6,335 nucleotides of DNA. Source: Bdellovibrionales bacterium (GTDB taxonomy: Bacteria > Bdellovibrionota > Bdellovibrionia > Bdellovibrionales > JAMPXM01). The position numbers were made by a program, and so were the translations under genes. The notes below the pieces were generated by a model. That model searched no databases, had not been told where the DNA came from, and saw only the letters and a list, made by a program, of their open reading frames with translations. Shown in pieces: positions 1 through 5,200 of the stretch (position 1 is the stretch's first letter; every line of letters starts with the position of its first letter). The stretch is taken from NCBI GenBank assembly GCA_005793615.1, contig SXRI01000467.1, positions 1-6,335 of the forward strand, read 5' to 3'.

Positions 1-62
1 AAAGGAAACCAGAAATTGGCAACGAATTGCAGTAGTCAAATTAAATTGCTTGAAAGAAGAAA

Positions 63-109
63 GTGAGTCGGCTACGACTGTCGCAGTTGCGTAGTCAATC
101 GACTCTCAC
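63..109 (-). terminator. Candidate hairpin terminator of the toxin-antitoxin transcript
   Basis: The stem has two stacked parts. The outer stem is GAGTCG (65-70) with CGACTC (100-105). The inner stem is CTACG-ACTG (72-80) with CAGT-CGTAG (84-87 and 90-94), with a two-base bulge at 88-89 and a TCG triloop. Read on the minus strand, the stem is followed by a T-rich tract (ACTTTCTTCTTTC, about 52-64), as expected of an intrinsic terminator for leftward transcription. Against this, it lies about 270 bp beyond the toxin stop codon, the stem is interrupted and the T tract contains C residues. A structured small RNA or a REP-like element are alternatives. Confidence 0.35.
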
Positions 110-121
110 GCGACATCTATC

Positions 122-134
122 CTGAAATTTTCAG
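122..134. repeat. Short perfect palindrome CTGAAA-T-TTTCAG
   Basis: Six-base arms with a one-base spacer form a 13 bp symmetric site in the non-coding region. It has the shape of an operator half-site pair, but nothing nearby shows which regulator would bind, and a site this short could occur by chance. Confidence 0.2.
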
Positions 135-376
135 AACGTGACCCGCGCCAATGTAAGCTTCTATGGCTAACCAGACACGAAAGCCATGACCAGAGCCAAT
201 TCCATGCAAAGGTTAGCTTGAAATTTCTCCGGACAGCCGTGTGAAAGTACTAATAAACCCATGTAATGACGAGAAGTTACCCACGTTACTGAGTCGAGCT
301 GAGTTGAGCCGAAATTAGCGGATTATCGCCGAGTTTATGGCAAAAGTGTGGCACCGGGGCCGACGTTCAAAGCCGA

Positions 377-1342
377 TCAGTGCAAACCCGTGAGCGCAAA
401 CACGTCCTCTGTGCTCATCTCACACAAACGCCAATTCTTTGCGTCAATCCGCGTTCGAACACGAGAATCCGGCGTTTCATGGTCTAGCTTTATGAACGAT
501 GACGAATTTTCGAAGTTGCGCGGGAAAATAGCAAGACACGGTTTTTTGGTGAGCTTTGAGGGGTAGATGATCCCTTCAATACCAGCACCTGAAACCATCT
601 GACCGAAGATCTGTGAATTCGCTGGCACGTCGTAGACCATGGGGTGGAGGCACCAGTCGTCGACCATGAGGCTCTTCATTAGTTGTGATGGTTTTAACAC
701 CAGGTCAGTCTTTGCGCCGAAGCGAACCCCTTGATTACGCAGCTGTGCGGAAATGGTAAAGCCCTTAATGAGGTTGACGAACTTTCTCAAGTTGTTGGCC
801 GAGCGAAGGTCAAAAACTCTCCCCAGCGAGCCGGTGACAGAAACAATAGTCTCAGACTCCGGGTTCGTCAGTGCGACCTCTTGGGGTGAGAGCCGCGTGT
901 CCTGACTTTTCGATTGGCCAAGTGTCTCCTGAAGTGCGGTATCCTTGTCGATCGCGATGTAGAGCGCCGGAAACGACGGGACGTTGGAGTTGACGTCACC
1001 GATGTTGAATCGCCCTCCCGGCATACCGAGACTTCCGACTGCCGAGAGAGGATGGAGCCCATATTTGTATTTAACCGCACGTTGCCAGTGTTGAAACTCA
1101 AAATTGGAAACCGCCGCCTCATTCAGTGCCGCGTGAATTTGAGTTTTGATTTCTTCCCGTTGCCGCGCAAGTTCGCTGTAAAAATCCCAATGGAACCGCC
1201 GCAGTAAACCCGTCCGATACTTTGCTTTGCGCAAGTCTTCGAGAGTTCCGCGCTCGAGCAAGTCATCAATGGGCTTTAGTTTCTTTGAGCCACGCAGACC
1301 GGGGTTGGTAAGGCGTCGCTGACGTCGTGAAGTTTTAGCCAC
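377..1342 (-). CDS. RES-domain toxin of a type II toxin-antitoxin system (probable NAD+-consuming enzyme)
   Basis: This 321-residue cytosolic protein carries the RES fold, whose characterised members (MbcT of Mycobacterium tuberculosis, ParT and P. putida RES toxins) degrade NAD+ or use it for ADP-ribosylation and arrest growth. The three name-giving residues are visible: Arg111 in GGRFN, Glu139 in ALQETLGQ and Ser262 in IIYPSK. LYIA (127-130) is the usual hydrophobic strand between the Arg and Glu, and QIFGQMVSGAGIEGIIYPS is the typical C-terminal block. Compared with compact RES toxins (about 180-230 residues) it has an extra N-terminal region of about 90 residues with a very basic first 20 (RRQRR, KK) and a short C-terminal tail, so it belongs to a longer RES subfamily. 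The start is GTG, 5 bp after the antitoxin stop. No strong ribosome binding site precedes it (only a weak AGAAGATAG), so translational coupling to the antitoxin is likely. The stop is TGA. Family assignment is firm. The exact reaction (NAD+ phosphorolysis, hydrolysis or protein ADP-ribosylation) is inferred. Confidence 0.85.
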   Translation of the reverse strand: MAKTSRRQRRLTNPGLRGSKKLKPIDDLLERGTLEDLRKAKYRTGLLRRFHWDFYSELARQREEIKTQIHAALNEAAVSNFEFQHWQRAVKYKYGLHPLSAVGSLGMPGGRFNIGDVNSNVPSFPALYIAIDKDTALQETLGQSKSQDTRLSPQEVALTNPESETIVSVTGSLGRVFDLRSANNLRKFVNLIKGFTISAQLRNQGVRFGAKTDLVLKPSQLMKSLMVDDWCLHPMVYDVPANSQIFGQMVSGAGIEGIIYPSKLTKKPCLAIFPRNFENSSSFIKLDHETPDSRVRTRIDAKNWRLCEMSTEDVFALTGLH

Positions 1343-1348
1343 CGCGAC
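1332..1348 (-). repeat. Second copy of a 17 bp near-repeat at the toxin start
   Basis: GTTTTAGCCA and the following seven bases here match 1841-1857 at 15 of 17 positions. This copy covers the toxin GTG start and the 5 bp spacer after the antitoxin gene. On the minus strand both read TGGCTAAAAC. The match may reflect a shared regulatory site, or only the common Met-Ala-Lys coding start, so no function is assigned. Confidence 0.3.
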
Positions 1349-1803
1349 TATCTTCTATTTTCGGTCAATGCCGTTTGAATGAACTTGAGTAGCTTATCAA
1401 AGCGACCAATGCGAATCATATCACGTGGAGCAATATTGCCGAGTAGCGGATTCGCAACTTGAAACCAAAGAATGGTCTTGTCTCGGTCCTTAAAATAGTT
1501 GCCGACAAGGTTAATCGCGATGGCCCATTCCAGAAGGCGTTGCCGGAGTTCGACCGGCATTCGCTCGTCGTAACGTACTGAGTTCATCGCGACGCCCGTG
1601 GCAACCGAGATATCCTCTTTTTTATAGTTGAGGAATTCAACGACCTTCTTACCGTCAGGCTCAGTACCGTTGAAAAGGTGAAAGTAGTCCTCTGCAGGAA
1701 CGCTGCCGAACAGTGATGGTGATGCCTGGGACATAAATAGCCTCCGCTCGACTTCCCTCTTATCGGCCAAGAATTTGCCATACTTTAGCCATGATGTCTC
1801 CAT
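1348..1803 (-). CDS. Xre/MbcA/ParS-family antitoxin (DUF2384-type toxin-binding domain)
   Basis: This is the first gene of the toxin-antitoxin pair. The product should bind and block the RES toxin downstream and repress its own promoter. In the 151-residue longest frame, residues about 51-90 (KVVEFLNYKKEDISVATGVA onward) look like a diverged Xre-type helix-turn-helix. The C-terminal part carries the family signature, W113 followed by NPLLGNIAPRDMIRIGRFDK (118-137) and an amphipathic end, which in known RES-Xre complexes contacts the toxin active site. Upstream antitoxin and downstream RES toxin separated by 5 bp is the standard order for this family. The feature is drawn to the longest frame (ATG at 1803, AGGA 10 bases upstream, in-frame TAG just before). 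I favour the internal ATG at 1734, which would give a 128-residue protein, because GGAGG stands 6 bases before it and the conserved domains lie entirely downstream. Family call is good. The start is unresolved. Confidence 0.8.
   Translation of the reverse strand: METSWLKYGKFLADKREVERRLFMSQASPSLFGSVPAEDYFHLFNGTEPDGKKVVEFLNYKKEDISVATGVAMNSVRYDERMPVELRQRLLEWAIAINLVGNYFKDRDKTILWFQVANPLLGNIAPRDMIRIGRFDKLLKFIQTALTENRR
1741..1745 (-). promoter_or_regulatory. Strong Shine-Dalgarno inside the longest antitoxin frame
   Basis: On the minus strand GGAGG is followed by CTATTT and then ATG at 1734-1732, in frame with the antitoxin. This is near-ideal spacing and clearly better than the AGGA at 10 bases in front of the ATG at 1803. 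It argues that the antitoxin starts at 1734 and that 1735-1803 is leader or promoter DNA. Confidence 0.55.
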
Positions 1804-1850
1804 TATTTTGCCATCCTAAGCAAGCATCTGAAAGTCCAGGGTTTTAGCCA
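1784..1850 (-). promoter_or_regulatory. Possible antitoxin operator: paired TTTAGCCA repeats
   Basis: The octamer TTTAGCCA (TGGCTAAA on the minus strand) occurs at 1784-1791 and again at 1843-1850, in the same orientation, 59 bp apart. A third copy is at the toxin start (1334-1341). If the antitoxin starts at 1734, the first two copies flank the probable promoter region, where an Xre-type antitoxin would autoregulate. Between them the minus strand has AATAAT (1802-1807), five of six matches to a -10 box, but no acceptable -35. The operator role is an inference from position and repetition only. Confidence 0.25.
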
Positions 1851-1931
1851 GCGGGACCAAAGGCTTACCTCTTCATGAACCAATGCCGTTTCGATCGGAG
1901 GGGGGGCCTAAACGGCCACCCCTTGGCAGCC
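1804..1931 (-). other. Spacer between ihfA and the antitoxin gene
   Basis: This is 128 bp of non-coding DNA (197 bp if the antitoxin starts at 1734). It contains the inverted repeat at 1885-1916 and one TTTAGCCA copy, and must hold the toxin-antitoxin promoter if the module is transcribed separately from ihfA. I found no complete -35/-10 pair and no tRNA-like fold. Confidence 0.5.
1885..1916 (-). repeat. Inverted repeat after ihfA, weak terminator candidate
   Basis: GCCGTTT (1885-1891) and AAACGGC (1910-1916) form a perfect 7 bp stem around an 18-base loop that includes a run of seven G (1900-1906). It starts 16 bp past the ihfA stop codon, where a terminator would sit. On the minus strand no T tract follows it, so it may only slow transcription, protect the 3' end, or mark a boundary between the ihfA operon and the toxin-antitoxin module. 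Confidence 0.3.
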
Positions 1932-2267
1932 TCAGTCGTCTTCCATGAGGCCGGCGGTATCTTCGCCATTGAGCATCGCTTTCAAGATCTGCGATGGTCG
2001 CCAGGTCAGCACACGCCGTGCGCTGATCGTGATCCGCGCGCCGGTCTGGGGGTTTCGTCCGGCGCGTTCACTTTTTTCGCGAACAATAAAATTGCCGAAC
2101 CCGGAAATCTTGATTTTCTCGCCGCTGCCGAGCACGTCCTTAAAACTAGTGAAGACCAGCTCGACAAGATCCGCAGCTTCCTTCTTTGAAAAGCCGATCT
2201 TCTGATAGACCTTTTCAATAAGATCCGCCTTGGTCAGTGTTGATTGATCGATCTTCTGGCCACCCAC
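1932..2267 (-). CDS. ihfA: Integration host factor subunit alpha (IHF-alpha, HU/IHF family DNA-bending protein)
   Basis: This 111-residue nucleoid protein should pair with an IHF-beta subunit (not in the window) and bend DNA sharply at specific sites, assisting recombination, replication initiation and transcription. The HU/IHF fold is complete. The N-terminal helices run LTKADLIEKVYQKIGFSKKE (11-30), the core is KIKISGFGNFIVREK (51-65), the DNA-intercalating arm has GRNPQTG with the key Pro73, and the C-terminus is ISARRVLTWRPSQILK (81-96). The ITARR/ISARR-V-x-T/W-x-RP pattern favours IHF-alpha over HU. It is slightly longer than the usual about 100 residues because of a 10-residue N-terminal leader before the conserved LTKA and a short acidic tail. 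The start is GTG, chosen for the GAGGAG 5 bases upstream. It lies 30 bp after the topoisomerase-RecQ stop codon, suggesting one operon. It could be a HU paralogue, but the IHF-alpha call is favoured. Confidence 0.9.
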   Translation of the reverse strand: MGGQKIDQSTLTKADLIEKVYQKIGFSKKEAADLVELVFTSFKDVLGSGEKIKISGFGNFIVREKSERAGRNPQTGARITISARRVLTWRPSQILKAMLNGEDTAGLMEDD

Positions 2268-2272
2268 GGGAA

Positions 2273-2278
2273 CTCCTC
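2273..2278 (-). promoter_or_regulatory. Ribosome binding site of ihfA
   Basis: GAGGAG on the minus strand lies 5 bases before the GTG at 2267, inside the 30 bp gap after the upstream stop codon. It fixes the non-ATG start and the 10-residue leader of IHF-alpha. Confidence 0.7.
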
Positions 2279-2297
2279 TTCAGGCTACAATTCATGT

Positions 2298-5200
2298 TTA
2301 CAATCGCGAGTCGTGTCGAGCTTCGGGTCTCATAGAGGCCCGAGCAATGACGCGAAGGATTTCATCACCATATTGAGCGACGGCCTTCCGGTTGATGCCC
2401 GATATTCCAAGAAGCTCTGATTTCGAGCGTGGCTGTCGCTCACAGATGGCGAGGAGCGCCTTGTCGGTCAGGATGCGAAACGCTGGCACACTTCGCCTTC
2501 TTGCCTGCCCAAGGCGCCAGGCGCGAAGCGGTTCAAACAACTCAGCCGAGCCGCCGGGACGCGCCACAGGGGCTGTGCGCAAGATGCCACCGCGCTTCGG
2601 GGACTTTGGCGTCCGTTTCTTTTTACGTGTCCTTTTAGCGACCGGCGCCGCCATGATCTCCAGCGACTCAAGATCGCGGGACGACGCCTGACCTCCCAGC
2701 CTCGCCAGCGAAAGCCTGCGATAAGATATATTTTTGCCATCCTTTTCGAAGCTTGCTTCAGTCGACGTGATCCAACCGGCGCGCTCAAGTAACGTCACAA
2801 ACTTCTCAAATTCACCGCGGGTGACGGATACCTTGGCATCCAATAACGATTGAAAAAGCCTTCCGGCAGCGAGGCTGGTTTCGCGCTCAAGAGCCTGGAG
2901 CATGCACGCGACGGCCTTCTGTTCCGCGGCAGAAAGCGTTCTATTTTTCACCATTCCATCACTCTGCCGGGGATTGCAAACGTCGCAGATGCCACAAGGC
3001 CGGCTCGAGTCGTTCTGATCGCCAAAGTGGGCAACGAGCTGGAGCATCCGGCACTTTCCGGATGATGTAAATGCCAGCATGGATTTAAGTTGCTTACGTC
3101 GCTGGTCCAACTGGGACTGATATGAGTTTTCCCAAGTGGAGCTTCCACGCGCCATGTTTTCATCGGGGTCGATAATAACGCCGCGATGGACCCATAGCTG
3201 CTCAAGCGCCCGCTCGAAGATCTCGAGATCAAGATAAGAAAGCGCCCTTCGGATTTTGTCCTTCGCGGCCTTCTGCGAACCAAGCTCTTTGAAAATCAAG
3301 CGAAGCTTCTCGATGTCGGGATAGTTCATGTCAAAAAAGAACTCGTGAGTCTTCTGGTCGGCGAAGGAATGAAGCAGGTACGCTTCACTTGGCAGACCGT
3401 CGCGACCGGCACGGCCGATCTCTTGGTAATATCCCTCGACACTCCCGGGCATCGCGGCGTGAACGACGGTTCTGATATTGGGCTTGTCGATTCCCATACC
3501 GAAGGCAACGGTCGCTACCATGACGTCAAGATCGCCCGCCAAAAATCGCGATTGAACATTTTCCCGCGCCTGTGATGACATTCCTGCGTGATAGGATCCG
3601 ACTTTCAAGGTCTCCGAGAGGGTTTCGGTCAATTCCTCGGCTTTCTTCCTCGTCGGAACATAAACGATTGCGGGCACGCGGCCAGGCTTTTTTAAAAGCG
3701 AGAGAATAGCGTCAGGTCGATCGCTTGGAGGAAGCTCCGCCACTTCGATTGCGATGTTGGTGCGGCGGAACCCCTGAATGACGCGCTCTTCATCGGTAAG
3801 ACCAAGTTGCCGGCAGATATCCTCCTGCACGATCGGTGTCGCTGTCGCCGTGAGCGCGATCACGGGTGTGGGGCGAAGCTCCTTAAGCCGCTCGCCAAGT
3901 AGACGGTAATCAGGTCTGAAATCATGACCCCACTGTGAAATGCAATGGGCCTCGTCAATCGCGATGAGCGTCGGCAGCCTCCGACGCAAAAACTCCGGGA
4001 AGCCGGGGACTGATAGTCTCTCAGGCGCGATAAATAAAAAATCAAGCTCTCCCACCAGGTACCTTTGGCACACAGCTCTTGAGCTTTCCCGATCCCGACC
4101 GGAGTGGATGCGTTCAGCCGAAAAGCTGAGTGATTGAAGCTTCGCCACCTGATCCTCGATCAACGCCACAAGCGGGCTAATAACCAAGGTTGTACCACTG
4201 CGGGCGATACCGGGCACTTGATAGCAAACCGATTTTCCAGCGCCGGTCGGCATCACGAGAAGAACGTCTTTTCCATCGGTGACGGCACGGCAGACCTTTT
4301 CTTGACTGGCCCGAAACGCATCAAAGCCAAAGCGCTCTTTGAGAAGACGGTGAAGCTCGGCGGCGGGAGTGGGCTCCCGCTTTGGCTGGTATTGCGTTTG
4401 GCTCTGCAATGGCACAGGCACCGCTGACACTGGTGGTAGTCCACCGTTTTGAGGAGCTGGCATCGGATCGGAGAGTATCTCATGGGCCAATTCGCCCGCC
4501 GATCGTGAAGCGTCACTTTGCTGTGGCTGAGAGGACAGGGTCGAGATTTCCGCGACTCGTGTCGCCACTTCCTTTTCAAGTTCGGACATAAACGCTTTGA
4601 GCGTCATTTTCTTCGACTGAATCTCGCCAAGCTTTTGTTCCCACCGAGCGGTGAGTTCCGGACTCTTGACACTTTCGTGGACGGTCGCGATCAGCCTGTG
4701 GCCAAGCGGAGTGGCGATCAACGACTTCTCTTTCCTCGTGAGGTAGTTTCGCGAAACCAGCGTTTCAATAATACCAGCGCGAGTAGCCGGCGTGCCGAGG
4801 CCAGAGCCTTTCATGATATCCGCCAACTCACGATCTTCAAGCTCGCGGCCGGCCGTTTCCATCCCCGTAAGTAAGGTTGCTTCGGTGAGATGCGGTGGCG
4901 GCTCGGTGCGCTTTTTCTTGGCATCCACACCAAGCACTTTTACCAAGACGCTGGCTTCAAGGCCCGTTGGCAACTCCGGATCCTGGGAAGCCGACTTAGT
5001 TTTGACATCGAGCGCTTTCCAGCCCATATCGATCACGGCAGTACCCTGGGTCTTAAACAAATAAGTAGCATCAATCTCGGTAATGACGTTTGTTACCCAA
5101 GTGACAAACTCCCGGCTCCAAGCCATCAGTAAGCGCCGGCAGATAAGATCATACACTCGCCGTTCATCAGCCGTTAACGTCGCCTTCGCGGCCGGTGTCG

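Larger units (their letters stand above)
1..376. other. Gene-free region downstream of the toxin gene
   Basis: No convincing coding frame is visible here on either strand. By eye the first 60 bases are clearly AT-richer (roughly one third G+C) than the genes to the right. The region holds a strong imperfect hairpin (65-105), a small perfect palindrome (122-134), a 6 bp stem (ATGGCT at 163-168 with AGCCAT at 182-187), a 7 bp inverted repeat (GCTAACC near 166-172 with GGTTAGC near 211-217) and a near-tandem decamer pair (GAGTCGAGCT and GAGTTGAGCC at 291-310). It is the 3' flank of the toxin-antitoxin module. It may also carry the upstream region of a gene beyond the left edge, but no promoter could be assigned. 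Confidence 0.6.

Noticed and set aside
160..217. Integron attC-like site from inverted GCTAACC/GGTTAGC
   Set aside because: The arms do not fit the RYYYAAC and GTTRRRY core sites, and there is no integrase or second site in the window.
1..376. CRISPR array or mobile-element end
   Set aside because: The repeats are short, few and irregularly spaced. There is no transposase, and no terminal inverted repeat or target-site duplication could be defined.
348..1207. Plus-strand reading frames opposite the RES toxin (348-566, 914-1207)
   Set aside because: They are antisense to a gene with clear family motifs, and their translations are arginine-rich or featureless with no recognisable domain.
1735..1860. 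Sigma-70 promoter for the antitoxin
   Set aside because: AATAAT resembles a -10 box, but no -35 match is found at 16-18 bp spacing, so a promoter was not called.
1804..1870. tRNA-like sequence before the antitoxin
   Set aside because: A stretch resembling an anticodon loop was seen on the minus strand, but no acceptor stem, T-arm or GTTCRA motif could be placed around it.
4134..5064. Plus-strand frames of 90-118 codons opposite the fusion gene
   Set aside because: They overlap conserved helicase and topoisomerase motifs on the other strand and show no domain of their own.
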